Assembly: GCA_963708455.1 (NCBI GenBank)
Contig: CAVPSQ010000010.1
Coordinates: 1,680,965 to 1,744,964, forward strand
Origin: CAIMUS01 sp963708455
GTDB lineage: Bacteria > Pseudomonadota > Gammaproteobacteria > Competibacterales > Competibacteraceae
Reading direction: 5' to 3'
Length of the DNA stretch: 64,000 bases
The stretch's first letter is position 1. Each line of letters starts with the position of its first letter. Made by a program: the position numbers and the translations under genes. The notes beneath the pieces were generated by a model, which saw only the letters and a program-made list of their open reading frames with translations, had not been told where the DNA came from and ran no database searches. Below are positions 46,537 to 57,300 of this stretch, one piece after another.

Positions 46537-48276
46537 ATGGCTATGACCATCTCTGACAAAGGCGGCCCGACCAGTGCGAAACTAACCGGTCTGGCGAGAC
46601 AGTTGGTGCGCGCCGGGCTGCTCGATGATAATTCCGCCCTGCGCGCGGTCGAGCAGGCTCACAAGAGCAATACCCCTTTCGTGACTTATCTGGTCGAAAA
46701 CAAGCTGGCACCGGCCGCCAACGTGGCAAGTGTCGCCGCACGCGAATTCGGCCTGCCACTGTTCGATCTGAACGCGCTGGAGATAGACGCCTCCCTGGTC
46801 CAGTTGGTGGATGAGAAACTGATCCGTCAGCATCATGCGTTGCCGCTGTGGAAACGCGGCAACCGCCTGTTTGTAGGGCTGACCGATCCCGGCAACCGGC
46901 GGGCCCTGGAAGATATCAAATTCAAAACCAGCCTGAATACCGAACCCGTCATCGTTGTCGAGACCCAGTTGACCCAGGTTATCGAGCGCGCGCTGGGCAG
47001 CGCCATGCAGCGCATTCAAGGACTGCTCAGCGAGAATCTGGAGGATCTCGAAGTTAGCAGCGGTGAAGACAACCGTGAACAGGATTTTGTCTTCAATCAC
47101 GATACCGAAGAAGATGCACCGGTGGTGCGCTTCGTCAACCGCGCGTTGCTGGACGCCGTCAACCGGAACGCCTCCGATTTACATTTCGAGCCTTACGAAA
47201 AAACCTACCGGGTGCGTTTCCGGCAGGACGGCATTCTCCACGAAGTGGCCAAGCCGCCGCTCAGCATGGCGGTGCGCATCGCCGCTCGTCTCAAGGTCAT
47301 GTCGCAGTTGAATATCGCCGAGCGCCGGGTGCCCCAGGACGGCCGCATGCGCCTGCACCTGTCCAAGCAGCGCGCCATCGACTTTCGTGTTAACGTCCTG
47401 CCCACCCTGTGGGGCGAAAAAGTGGTGCTGCGCATCCTCGACCCGACCAGCGCCCAGATGGGCATCGATGCGCTGGGTTATGAAGCCCACCAGCGCGAGG
47501 CGTTCCTGAACGCTATTCGCAAGCCGCAGGGAATGGTGCTGGTCACCGGTCCCACCGGCAGCGGCAAGACGGTATCCCTGTACACAGCGCTGAATATCCT
47601 GAACACGGAGGAAGTCAATATCTCCACCGCCGAAGACCCGGTGGAAATCAATCTACCTGGCGTCAATCAGGTCAGTGTCAATATCAGGACGGGGATGACC
47701 TTCGCCGAAACTCTGCGCGCTTTTCTCCGGCAGGACCCGGATATCATCATGGTCGGTGAGGTGCGCGATCTGGAAACCGCCGAAATCGCCGTCAAAGCCG
47801 CCCAGACCGGCCACCTGGTGTTATCCACGCTGCATACCAACAGCGCCGCCGAAACCATCACCCGCATGATGAATATGGGCGTAGCGCCTTTCAATATCGC
47901 CTCCAGCGTGATCCTGATCATCGCCCAGCGATTGGCGCGCAAGCTGTGCGAGCAGTGCAAGGAGGAAGCGCGCAAGCTCCCTCCCGAAACCCTGCTCAAG
48001 GAAGGCTTCCGCGAAGATGAATTGGACAAGCTGGTCATTTACCGGCCGTCAGGCTGCGAGCACTGCAATAACGGCTACAAGGGCCGCACCGGCATTTACG
48101 AAGTCATGCCCATTTCCAAGGCGATGGAGCATATCATCATGGCGGCGGGCAACGCGCTCCAGATTGCCGCCCAGTCGCAGCAGGAAAATATCCTCGACCT
48201 GCGCCAGGCGGGCCTCAACAAAGTGCGCCAGGGCATCACCAGCCTCGAAGAAATCAATCGCATCACCAAGGAATAA
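46537..48276 (+). CDS. pilB: PilB, type IV pilus extension ATPase
   Basis: Hexameric motor that drives pilus assembly. 579 residues: N1D-like domain, then the ATPase with Walker A VTGPTGSGKTVSLYTAL (near residue 335), DPDIIMVGEVRDLETAEIAV (Walker B region, near 403), GHLVLSTLHTNSAAETITRM, and a zinc tetracysteine (CEQCKEEARKLP and CEHCNNGYKG, near 470-510). A candidate -35/-10 (TTGGTA, CATAAT at 46499-46528) lies only 8 nt before the ATG, so promoter placement is uncertain. Confidence 0.98.
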   Translation: MAMTISDKGGPTSAKLTGLARQLVRAGLLDDNSALRAVEQAHKSNTPFVTYLVENKLAPAANVASVAAREFGLPLFDLNALEIDASLVQLVDEKLIRQHHALPLWKRGNRLFVGLTDPGNRRALEDIKFKTSLNTEPVIVVETQLTQVIERALGSAMQRIQGLLSENLEDLEVSSGEDNREQDFVFNHDTEEDAPVVRFVNRALLDAVNRNASDLHFEPYEKTYRVRFRQDGILHEVAKPPLSMAVRIAARLKVMSQLNIAERRVPQDGRMRLHLSKQRAIDFRVNVLPTLWGEKVVLRILDPTSAQMGIDALGYEAHQREAFLNAIRKPQGMVLVTGPTGSGKTVSLYTALNILNTEEVNISTAEDPVEINLPGVNQVSVNIRTGMTFAETLRAFLRQDPDIIMVGEVRDLETAEIAVKAAQTGHLVLSTLHTNSAAETITRMMNMGVAPFNIASSVILIIAQRLARKLCEQCKEEARKLPPETLLKEGFREDELDKLVIYRPSGCEHCNNGYKGRTGIYEVMPISKAMEHIIMAAGNALQIAAQSQQENILDLRQAGLNKVRQGITSLEEINRITKE

Positions 48277-48280
48277 CGTT

Positions 48281-49510
48281 ATGGCCAAGCAACGCACGCC
48301 GACCAAAACGGCAGAGCTGCTCTTTCTGTGGGAAGGCAACGACAAGCGGGGAATCCGCATCAAGGGCGAGATGCGCGGGGCCAATATCAACCTCATCAAA
48401 GCCGAATTGCGCCGCCAGGGAATCATCCCGCTGCGCATCAGGAAAAAATCCAAACCCCTGCTCAATCTCGGCAATACCATCAAGCCCAAGGATATTATGC
48501 TGTTCAGTCGGCAGTTGTGCACCATGCTCAATTCCGGGATCGCGTTGGTACAGGCGTTGGATATGGTGGGCCACAGCAGCAGGAATCCCAAACTCAAGGA
48601 AATGGTGCTGTCCATCAAGACGGATGTGGAAGGCGGCGCCAGTCTGGCTGAAGCCCTGGGCAAGCAGCCGCTGTATTTCAACGAGCTGTATCGCAGCCTG
48701 ATCCGCGCCGGCGAGGAAGCGGGCGTCCTGGAAATCCTGCTGGATAAGATTTCGATCTATATGGAAAAAGCGGAAGCCCTCAAAGCCAAGGTCAAAAAAG
48801 CGTTCACCTATCCTGCCATCGTGTTGTTTTTTGCCTTCGTGGTCACGACGATTCTGTTGCTTTACGTTATTCCCACGTTCCAGGACCTGTTCAGAGACTT
48901 CGGCGCCGATCTGCCCGCGCTGACCAAGCTGGTGATCGAAATTTCCCAGATCTTTCAGAGTTACTGGTATCTCATCCTGGGCATTCCTGTCGCTGTTATC
49001 CTGGGTTTGATTCAATTGCGCAAACGCTCGCGCACGTTCTATCAACTGGTGGATCGCTGGCTGCTGCGGTTGCCCTTGCTGGGTCCCCTGACGGCCACGG
49101 CGGCCAACGCCCGGTTTGCGCGCACCCTGGCCACCATGTTCGAGGGTGGCGTGCCGCTGGTGGACGCCATGGCGTCGGTGGCCGGCGCCACCGGCAATTA
49201 TGTGTATGAACAGGCAGTGCTGCAAATGCGCGATGCGGTTTCCATCGGTCAGCAATTACACTTCGCCATGCGGCAAAGCGGATTGTTTCCCGATATGGTG
49301 GTGCAAATGGTCGCCATCGGCGAGGAAGCCGGCTCCTTAGGGTCGATGTTGAACAAGGTCGCTGAGTTCTACGAGGCCGAGGTCGATCAGCGCATTGATA
49401 CGTTGACCACCTTTATCGAGCCGGCGCTGATGGGCTTCCTGGCGGTGGTCGTGGGTGGCCTGGTGGTGGCGATGTATCTGCCTATTTTCAAAATGGCCAG
49501 CGCGGTCTGA
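48281..49510 (+). CDS. pilC: PilC, type IV pilus inner-membrane platform protein
   Basis: Platform protein that couples PilB to pilin polymerisation. The start is ATG 48281 (MAKQRTPTKTAELLFLWEGN); an open frame back to 48017 overlaps pilB and is not PilC. Two T2SSF repeats are present (FSRQLCTMLNSGIALVQALD and FARTLATMFEGGVPLVDAMA) and three membrane segments (IVLFFAFVVTTILLLYVIPT, WYLILGIPVAVILGLIQL, LMGFLAVVVGGLVVAMYLPI). About 409 residues, normal. Confidence 0.98.
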   Translation: MAKQRTPTKTAELLFLWEGNDKRGIRIKGEMRGANINLIKAELRRQGIIPLRIRKKSKPLLNLGNTIKPKDIMLFSRQLCTMLNSGIALVQALDMVGHSSRNPKLKEMVLSIKTDVEGGASLAEALGKQPLYFNELYRSLIRAGEEAGVLEILLDKISIYMEKAEALKAKVKKAFTYPAIVLFFAFVVTTILLLYVIPTFQDLFRDFGADLPALTKLVIEISQIFQSYWYLILGIPVAVILGLIQLRKRSRTFYQLVDRWLLRLPLLGPLTATAANARFARTLATMFEGGVPLVDAMASVAGATGNYVYEQAVLQMRDAVSIGQQLHFAMRQSGLFPDMVVQMVAIGEEAGSLGSMLNKVAEFYEAEVDQRIDTLTTFIEPALMGFLAVVVGGLVVAMYLPIFKMASAV

Positions 49511-49516
49511 CAGCCC

Positions 49517-50383
49517 ATGCCACTGATCGATCTACTGGCGGCCTCGCCGCTGCTGTGTGTTGTGGCATCGGGATTGCTGGGGCTGGTCGTCGGCAGTTTT
49601 CTGAATGTGGTGATCCACCGCCTGCCGCTCATGCTGGAGCGGCACTGGCGCACGCAATGTGCGGACCTGTTGGGACAGACTGCGCCGCAGGGGCCGACGC
49701 TGAATCTGTGGACGCCCCGGTCCCGTTGCCCCGCCTGCCAGCAGCCGCTGCGCGGGCTGCACAATATTCCACTGCTGAGTTTTATCGTGCTGCGCGGCCG
49801 CTGCGCTTATTGCCAGGCGTCGATCTCCTGGCAGTATCCGGCCGTTGAAGCCGCTGGCGCCCTGCTGGCGGCGCTGACGGCCTGGCGTTTCGGTTGCGGC
49901 TGGCAGACGGCGGCGGCCCTGCTGCTCACCTGGGCTTTGCTGGCGCTCAGCGTCATCGACCTGCAGCGGCAGTTATTACCGGACTGCATCACGTTGCCGT
50001 TGCTGTGGCTGGGGCTGGGGCTGGCCTTGGGAGGCATCTTCACCGACCTGCCCGCCAGTGTGCTCGGCGCCATGGCGGGTTATCTCAGCTTGTGGTCGGT
50101 CTATTGGGTATTTCGCCTGCTGACTGGCAAGGAAGGCATGGGGGCGGGAGATTTCAAGCTGCTGGCCATGCTGGGCGCCTGGCAGGGCTGGCAGTCGCTG
50201 CCAGCCATTGTGATTCTGGCGGCCGGCAGCGGGTCCATCGTGGGCGGCGCCTTGATTCTGCTGCGGCGACGGGATCACAACATTCCCATCCCTTTCGGTC
50301 CTTTTCTGGCGGCCGCCGGTTGGGTCACGCTGCTGTGGGGGCCGGCGTTGCAGCAGGCCTATCTACGTTGGTTGGGTCTATGA
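49517..50383 (+). CDS. pilD: Prepilin peptidase PilD
   Basis: Inner-membrane aspartyl protease and methyltransferase that processes prepilins. The N-terminal zinc tetracysteine CPACQQPLRGLHNIPLLSF and RCAYCQASISWQYP lies near residues 74-105. Catalytic Asp regions are SVIDLQRQLLPDCITLPLLW and GMGAGDFKLLAMLGAWQGW (GxGD). Eight hydrophobic segments. 288 residues. It starts 6 nt after pilC and is followed 4 nt later by coaE. Confidence 0.97.
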   Translation: MPLIDLLAASPLLCVVASGLLGLVVGSFLNVVIHRLPLMLERHWRTQCADLLGQTAPQGPTLNLWTPRSRCPACQQPLRGLHNIPLLSFIVLRGRCAYCQASISWQYPAVEAAGALLAALTAWRFGCGWQTAAALLLTWALLALSVIDLQRQLLPDCITLPLLWLGLGLALGGIFTDLPASVLGAMAGYLSLWSVYWVFRLLTGKEGMGAGDFKLLAMLGAWQGWQSLPAIVILAAGSGSIVGGALILLRRRDHNIPIPFGPFLAAAGWVTLLWGPALQQAYLRWLGL

Positions 50384-50387
50384 GCTT

Positions 50388-51014
50388 ATGCTGGTCATCG
50401 CCCTGACCGGTGGCATCGGCAGCGGCAAGACCGCCGTCGGCGCGGCTTTCGCACGGCACGGCGCACCGCTGATCGACACCGATGCGCTGGCCCGTGACGT
50501 GGTCCAACCCGGCCAGCCGGCGTTGCAGGAGATCGTCGCGGCTTTCGGCTCCGCCTGTCTGGACGCCACGGGCTGCCTGGATCGGGCTTACCTGCGGCGG
50601 ATCGTGTTCGCCGCTCCGGCCTTGCGACAGCGGCTGGAAGCGCTGCTCCATCCCCGCATTCTGGCCGCTTTGCGGCAGCGGCTGGCGGCTGTGCAGGCGC
50701 CGTATTGCCTGGTGGCGGTGCCGTTACTGGTGGAAACCGGCATGGACAAGCTGTTCGAGCGCATCCTGGTGGTGGATGTCCCGGAAGAGCTGCAAATCAC
50801 CCGGGTCATGGCCCGCGACCGGGTGGATGCTACCCACGCCCGCGGCATGCTGAGCCAACAGGCGAGCCGCGACCAGCGCCTGGCGGTGGCTGATGATGTG
50901 CTCGATAACAGCGGCGATCTGGCCGGGTTGGACACCCAGGTGGCGGTGCTGCATCAACGCTATCTGGCGCTCGCCAACGGCCGGGCCTGTCCTGTGCAGC
51001 GCAGCGACGAGTAG
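50388..51014 (+). CDS. coaE: Dephospho-CoA kinase
   Basis: Final enzyme of CoA synthesis; phosphorylates the ribose 3'-OH. The P-loop is LTGGIGSGKTAVGAAFA near residue 5, followed by the DTDALARDVVQPGQPAL CoA-binding segment and VAVPLLVETGMDKLFERIL. DNSGDLAGLDTQVAVLHQRY lies near the end. 208 residues. It sits with pilD upstream and zapD downstream, the common gammaproteobacterial order. Confidence 0.97.
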   Translation: MLVIALTGGIGSGKTAVGAAFARHGAPLIDTDALARDVVQPGQPALQEIVAAFGSACLDATGCLDRAYLRRIVFAAPALRQRLEALLHPRILAALRQRLAAVQAPYCLVAVPLLVETGMDKLFERILVVDVPEELQITRVMARDRVDATHARGMLSQQASRDQRLAVADDVLDNSGDLAGLDTQVAVLHQRYLALANGRACPVQRSDE

Positions 51015-51022
51015 GGTGCAGC

Positions 51023-51793
51023 ATGGCGGCTACCTTGTGTTACGAATACCCTCTCAACGAGCGGATCAAGCTGCTGCGGCGGCTCGAGTCTGTGTTCGCC
51101 AGCATCGCGCAGACGGCCTCCGGCCGCTCCACCTGGGACAGCCTGAGCGCCCTGCACAGTTTGTCCGAACTCGTCACTCTGACCGGCCGCGCCGAACTCC
51201 GCTCAGAGCTGTTCAAGGAACTGGACCGCCACCATACGGCACTGGACCGGCTGCGGCAAAATCCCGCTGTCGATGGCAGTCTGCTGGAGGCCACCCTGCA
51301 GACTATCGCCGCTGCGCTGGACCGCCTGCGCAACCTGGACCGGTCTACCCTGGAGACGTTGCGAGGCAACGATTTGCTTGGCGCGGTGCGGCAGCGCGGC
51401 GGCCTGCCGGGGAGCGTCTGCCCGTTCGATCAGCCCGCGCTGCATCACTGGCTGCATCGGGATAGCGACGTGCGCGCCGCGCACATCGGGCGCTGGCTGG
51501 AGCCTTTTCAGCCCGTGCAGCAGGCGCTCGATCTGACGTTGAGCCTGCTGCGCGACAGCGCCGCACCCCGTCAGGCCGTGGCAGAGCGCGGCTTTTTTCA
51601 GCAAGCGTTGAGCAGCCATGCGCCCGTGCAACTGGTGCGGGTATTCGTGCCGACCGAGTACGGGGTGTTTCCTGAAATCAACGGCCGCCGGCACCGCCTG
51701 ACCATCCGCTTCATGACCCAGCCTGACCCCGATCAACGGGCCGCGCAGACCAGTGCAGATATCGACTTCTGGGTGGCGTATTGCATGCTGTAG
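51023..51793 (+). CDS. zapD: ZapD (DUF1342) FtsZ-crosslinking protein
   Basis: Crosslinks FtsZ filaments at the division ring. The N-terminus CYEYPLNERIKLLRRLESVF is the family signature; RGNDLLGAVRQRGGLPGSVC and ALHHWLHRDSDVRAAHIGRW are conserved, and the C-terminal beta domain is seen in LVRVFVPTEYGVFPEINGRR. 256 residues. Position after coaE is as in E. coli and relatives, which also have yacG next; no yacG is seen here. Confidence 0.96.
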   Translation: MAATLCYEYPLNERIKLLRRLESVFASIAQTASGRSTWDSLSALHSLSELVTLTGRAELRSELFKELDRHHTALDRLRQNPAVDGSLLEATLQTIAAALDRLRNLDRSTLETLRGNDLLGAVRQRGGLPGSVCPFDQPALHHWLHRDSDVRAAHIGRWLEPFQPVQQALDLTLSLLRDSAAPRQAVAERGFFQQALSSHAPVQLVRVFVPTEYGVFPEINGRRHRLTIRFMTQPDPDQRAAQTSADIDFWVAYCML

Positions 51794-51811
51794 CAAGGCT
51801 CGCCGCAGCGC

Positions 51812-53268
51812 TCACGCCCGCCGTGGCGCCATTGCGGCCAGGCGACGGCGCATGACCTTGCCGTTGGCGGTCCGGGGCAGGCTGGAAGTGAAAATGATTT
51901 CCCGTGGACATTTGTACGCCGCCAGATGGCGATGGGCGTAACTTAATAACGGCTCGGCGTCGGCTTCGTCCGCATCCCTGGGCACCACGAAGGCGGCGAT
52001 GACCTTGACATCCTCGCGCACCGCCAGTTCGGTCACCGCCACTTCCGCCACCGCCGGGTGGTGGCTGAGGCACTGCTCCACCTCCAGCGGCGAGACCCGG
52101 TAGCCCATGGCGTTCATCATGTCGTCGTTGCGGCCGTGATAGGTCATATAGCCGGCAGCGTCGAAACTGGCCAGATCGCCGCCCGTGAACCAGTCGCCGC
52201 GATACACCAGTTCCTCCTCCTCAGGACGATTCCAATAACCCAGCATCAAGCCCGGGTCGCTGCGATGCACCGCCAGCAGGCCGATGGCGCCGGCCGGCAG
52301 TGGCTCTTCGCCACCCTCGACCGGCAGGACCGCGACACAACGACCCGGCTGCGGTTTGCCCGGACTGCCGGCTTGGACGGGCGTTTCGGGGGAAGACGAT
52401 ACGTAAGTGGAGCATTCGCTCATGCCCAGGGCTTCGTACAGTTCCTTACCTACGGCCTCCCGCCAGGCGGACAGCAGCGCCGGGCTGAGCGCTTCGCCCG
52501 CGGTCAGTCCGTGCCGCAGGCTGGACAGATCACAGCCACCGAGGTCGCAGTATTTGAGTAGCTGCCGGTACAGACCCGGCACAGTGGCGAACAGCGTCGC
52601 CTTGAAGCGTTGCAACAGGCGCGGCCAGACGGCGACCTCGCGGGGACCGTTGTACAGCACCGCCGTGGCGCCGTTGGCCCAGGGATCGGTCAGCCCCACG
52701 CCCAGGGTATAGGTCCAATTGAAAGCGCCGGCATGCAACACCACGTCGGCGGGACCTAGGCCGCCATACCAGCCTTGGTACATCGGCCGCCGGCCCAGGC
52801 GGCGCGCTGCGCGTGCAGCACCCCCTTGGGCCGGCTGGTGGTGCCGGAGGTATAGATCAGAAACGCCGGATCGGCGGCGGCGGTAGCGGCATAATCCAGC
52901 GGGCTGCACGTGGCCCGCAGCCGGGCGAGGGTCGCAGGCTCCAGCACGATGACCCCCGGCGGCGGGGCAATGCGCAGCTCTGCCGACACCGCCAGTACGC
53001 TGGCGCCGGAATCTTCCAGCAGGAAATCCGCCTCCTCTTCGGTCAACTGCGCCGACGACGGCAGCGGCACCAGTCCCGCCGCGATGGCGCCGAAAAACAG
53101 CAGGGCATACTCGCTGGTATTGCCCATGCGGATCATGACCCGCGCGCCGGACGCCAGTCCCAGGCTGCGCAGTCCCGCCGCCACCCGCCGCACCGCATCG
53201 TCCAGTTGCCGGTAGGTCCAGCGTTCCACCCCGGCCTCGGCCGCGTCGGGATCGGAAACCAGCCAGCC
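51812..53268 (-). CDS. Acyl-CoA synthetase (AMP-binding), 5' truncated and frameshifted
   Basis: ANL-superfamily enzyme activating a carboxylic acid to acyl-CoA. Motifs: FLIYTSGTTSRPKGVLHA (A3 phosphate loop), YEALGMSECSTYVSSSPE, GLMLGYWNRPEEEELVYRGD, WFTGGDLASFDAAGYMTYHG (A7), and the catalytic Lys in LPRTANGKVMRRRL. A one-base loss near 52787 splits the frame in AWAG/RPMYQGW. The 5' end reads WLVSDPDAAEAGVERWTYRQ, which lies near residue 25-50 of a normal protein, and the homology stops at about 53268, where the sequence changes to another gene. The substrate, possibly acetate-sized or a benzoate-like acid, is not clear. Confidence 0.88.
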
Positions 53269-53540
53269 TGGTGTTACTGCTGCGTTTCGGGCTGGTGGTG
53301 CTGAACCAGGTCAGCCCGGCGGATTGGGCTGCGGTGGTCGGCAGCCGGCTGGACGCCCAGGCGGCGCTGACCAGCACGCGGGGCAACATCGCCACCATCG
53401 GAATGCTGTTTGTCTTCGTGATCTATCCGTTGGGCTACATCGGCTTGCTGCTCAACCGTTTTCTGCGCAACCCCAAGCCGCTGTACAACCTCGGGTTGGA
53501 AGCCGGCGACGTGCTCCAGCGCCTGCGCACCCGGGAGTGA
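53266..53540 (+). CDS. C-terminal fragment of an unknown membrane protein
   Basis: The open frame reads LVLLLRFGLVVLNQVSPADW, then GNIATIGMLFVFVIYPLGYI and GLLLNRFLRNPKPLYNLGLE to a stop at 53538. There are two hydrophobic segments and a positive end. It has no start with a ribosome site and appears to be cut at about 53265, where the acyl-CoA synthetase on the other strand is cut as well. I do not recognise the family. Confidence 0.5.
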
Positions 53541-53906
53541 GGCACTTTTACAGTTGAACATGTCAGGGCCGCGAAGCCCTCACCCCCAGCCCCTCTCCCA
53601 ACGCTGGGCGAGGGGAGTAGCAGCCCCCTCTCCACGAATGTGGGGAGGGGGACAGGGGGTGAGGGTATTCGACCTTGAGATGTGTCACTCAATCCATGTA
53701 TTGGGTGGCCACCTGCGCCATGTCGTAGGATTGCACGTGGACTGCGGTCCAATTGCACGGGAGCAGCACTTAACCATGCTTTGGAGTTTGGCCTTTCGCC
53801 AGATCCAGGAGCTTGATGCTCAGGGAATGGAAGGAGAGGCCAAACTCCCGAGCCCCCTGCGGGGTGACTTATCCCGCAGATGTGTAGGCAGATGAAAGGA
53901 GCTCCG
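53541..53906. other. Noncoding stretch before the ATPase-tad cluster
   Basis: 366 nt with no convincing gene. It contains the palindromic element described separately at 53578-53664; the rest holds only short frames without ribosome sites. Confidence 0.6.
53578..53664. repeat. Intergenic palindromic element, about 87 bp
   Basis: CCCTCACCCCCAGCCCCTCT at the left and a complementary block ending GGGGGACAGGGGGTGAGGG at the right form a long imperfect inverted repeat, with a smaller GAGGGG/CCCCTC arm inside. Such C/G-run units are scattered between genes of many genomes; a single copy is seen here. Confidence 0.6.
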
Positions 53907-54197
53907 ATGCCTGCAAACTTCTTTACCATCGCCTGGCCACTTGCCTTCACCATCATCCTCCTGGCCGGCATCATCGTGATCCTCGCCGTGGTCACCACTC
54001 TGGTCGCCGCTATCACGAGAGCCAGACAGGTCGCCAATGGTTTGAAGAGCCAGGCACAGCAGGGAATGGATAGTGTGGACGAGAATGACCACCCATCCAG
54101 GAAAGCCTCCCACCGCACGGACGCCTGGGCCGGTCCAGAGTTCGGGGTGGTGGAGACGTTTACCACGGATGGCGTCCACTTCATCCCCGTTCCCTGA
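53907..54197 (+). CDS. Small single-pass membrane protein
   Basis: 96 residues from ATG 53907, preceded by AAAGGAG. The opening MPANFFTIAWPLAFTIILLA continues IIVILAVVTTLVAAIT as one long hydrophobic segment, followed by a charged region (RARQVANGLKSQAQQGMDSV) and a beta-like end (FGVVETFTTDGVHFIPVP). The family is not recognised. It precedes the large ATPase and may be part of the same operon. Confidence 0.62.
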   Translation: MPANFFTIAWPLAFTIILLAGIIVILAVVTTLVAAITRARQVANGLKSQAQQGMDSVDENDHPSRKASHRTDAWAGPEFGVVETFTTDGVHFIPVP

Positions 54198-54317
54198 CCC
54201 GTGAGGGAGCCGGTGTCTACGCCGGCCCCTCACCCTGCAGGGTTGTCCGCCTTCCTGAGCCCGGGACACACTTCCTGGACTGAGGAAAACGTACAACCAG
54301 GCAATAAGGATAGCTTA

Positions 54318-57300
54318 ATGAGCGCATTCTTCATCGACCGCTGGATCGAAACCAGCACCACAAAAGTCTCCCAGGCCATCAGCCGGGCGATGCCCCACAT
54401 CCGGGACACGTTTACGGGTGGTTTATTGCTGACCCCGGACAACCTGGAAGTGCTGGACAACGGCCTGGTTTACGAAGAAGGCAATACTGAGCGCTTGAAA
54501 ATCATGTGGTTCAAGGTGCTCGAGCGCGAGGGCGGTCAGGTATACCCCAGTATCGTGTGATCTGCCTGATGCAGCTTCGCCTGATCCCGATGGATGTGCG
54601 CGCTGACCCGGGTGTACTGGCCCGCATGCGCAGCGTCTTGCGCGGGTTGTACGGGGCCGAGGTCGAGTTGGTTTACCTGGTGGCAGGGATGTTCCATCCC
54701 CGGCGGCTGGGGATCGTCCAGCTCTACGGTGTGGTGGGCAGGAGCAGCGACCTTGAAGAGGCAGAACAACTGGCGCTCAACAGCGCTGGCTGCCCTGGAG
54801 GCCGAGCATGTCGGCGGCTTACCCGCAGATCCGCCTGGGGGATGTGGATATGGACATGGCCCGTTGGCTGGATGACGCCTTGAAGCACATGCCGCACTGT
54901 CTGCTGGCGGTCGGTCATCCCGACCCCCGCGAGAACGCGCGTGGAGGGCTGTCCGAGATCACCCCTTACCTTTCGAAGGGAACTCATGGCCAGGATCAAT
55001 ACACTCTTCAGCAGAACGAGCTGGTGATGCGCGGCATGAGCCAGTTGGAAGAGGATTTCCTGTTGCAGGTGCTCCTTTCGCCGGTATCCATGCGCGCCGC
55101 CAGCCGCATGCTAGCCGGGCTGGCTGAATACACTTCTACATGGGCAGCCTGGCAGACTGGTCACCGTTCGTTCAACTTTGGCCTGTCCATCCCACTGCTG
55201 CTGTCGGGATCGCTGGCGCGCAGCATTGGCACTGGCTACACCCAATCCCAGGGGGAGAGCGTCTCGGATGGCGTTTCCAGCTCGGAGAGCGTTGCCCACA
55301 CCGATGGGCAGGCGCAGGCTCACACCGAAGGCGTAGCGCATACAAGGGGAAGCTCCGTCACCCACACCGAAGGCATCAGTGTGATCGAGTTCGTACGAGG
55401 TCAGCACCGGTAAAAGCCACAGCGTGGCTGAAGGCATCAGCCAGAGCCGGGCGATCACTGATGGGGTGATGGAGAGCCACGGGGTCAGCGACGGCGTCAA
55501 CTCTTTCAGCTCGCTCAGCGCCGGCATCAACGGCTCGCTGGGCGTACCGGCGGTCGCCAGCGTGGGTCGCAGCGTGAGCGGGACGGTGGGCGGCGGTAGC
55601 TCGCATTCGCAATCCCACACCCAGGGGACGTCGCACTCGGTTACGGAGACGGAGGGCAGCATCGCGCGTCGAGACGAATGGGATTTCCACCGGAGAGTCC
55701 GTCGGGCTGAGCATCGCCCGCTCGGAGAGCAAGTCGGTGGGCAGCATGGTCTCGGATACGCAGATGTCATCCGATTCGGAGACCAAATCCCAGTCCGACA
55801 CGACCGGCTCGTCTCAAGGGAAATCGCATGTCGACTCCCTCTCCAAAGGGAGCGCTGTCGCCAGGGGCATCAGCCAGGGCTTCTCGGATGGGATCGCCAT
55901 CGGGCTGGCGCCCTCAGCCAGCCTGGGGGAGGCCAACCAGTGGCAGTTCGATCCCGCCATCCTGCTCACCAGCCATCCTGAGAAAACAGCAGGAAATCCT
56001 GAACACGATCACGCTCGAAGGCGGCTTCTACACGGACGTGTACGCCCTGGCGCGCTCCGAGCGCGGCCGGCAGGCTCTGCTGACGCTCATCCCCGAAGCC
56101 TTTCACGGCGTGGAGGATGTGGTCATGGGCGTGCAGACCCGCACGCTGACCCCTGAAGAAGACGACTACCTGCGCCTGCATGCCAAGGCGATGGTGCCAT
56201 CCACGCGCGAGATCCGCATCCCGGAGGCCATGACCGCTTACGCCGACTCGACCCTGCTGACCATGCTGCAGGCCTCGGCCTACATGACGCCCGGGCTCTT
56301 CGAAGAAGGCCTGGCACGCACCGTCCAGGAGGCCATCCCGCCCTTTGCCTTCGATCCCCGATCTGCGAGGGCGACGTCCCTTTGGCGCGGTTGTACTCCA
56401 CCGAACGCGGAGCCCTGACCGAAACCCTGCTGCGCCTGACGCCGGAGCGCCACTTCCACACGGCCTTCGTCGGCCGACACCGGCTTCGGCAAATCGGTGG
56501 CAGCCGAGAGGCTGGCCTATGAGACCACCCTGCACTGGCACTACCGGACGATCGTGCTGGATTTCGGGCAGGGCTGGCGCAAGGCGCTGAACTGGCCGGG
56601 CATGCCCGGGCGGGTGGACATCCGCCAGCTGCATCCCGGCGGCGTGCGCCCGCTGCGCTGGAACCCGCTGCAGATCCCCAAACGTGTGGACCCGTCCCGC
56701 TACCGCACGCTGGTGTGCGAGCTGTTCGCCAACGCCGGGCGGATGGGTCCGCGCCAGCTGGGCTTCATGCGCGACCGGCTGACCTGGCTGTACCAGCTCA
56801 CGGCGTGCTGCCGGTGGAAGAAGACTCGCGCGTGCTGGAGGAGACCTGGAAGTGAAAATCGTGCTGACCCAGACGAAAGTCGATCTCAGTCCATGTGGAG
56901 AAGGTGCGCAGTAGACGAGACCGAAGAGGAGGTCATCAACGCCTCCCGGCGAGAGAAAGGCTGCCGAGCGCAGCGCGACCACGCTCGACGCGCCTTGATG
57001 CACCTGGCACCCTTCGAACGCCAGGCGCTGGTCGTGTACCGCAGCAAGAGCGGTCGCCTGGCGCAGTGGGTGGCGCCTGCTGCGCGTCGAGTTCGACCGC
57101 GCCCGCACGCGCGACCAGGCCAGCCGCTCCTCCCTGCAGGGTGTGCTGCTGCGGCTGGAGCCCTGGCCGAAGGCGAGATGCGGCCCATGTACGGGCAGGG
57201 CTACGACACCATGGCCATCGAAGACCTGGGCCTGCTCGGGCCTGGTAGCATGACCCGTGGGGCGTGACCGTCATCGAAGGCGGCGCGGAGATGGACGAGT

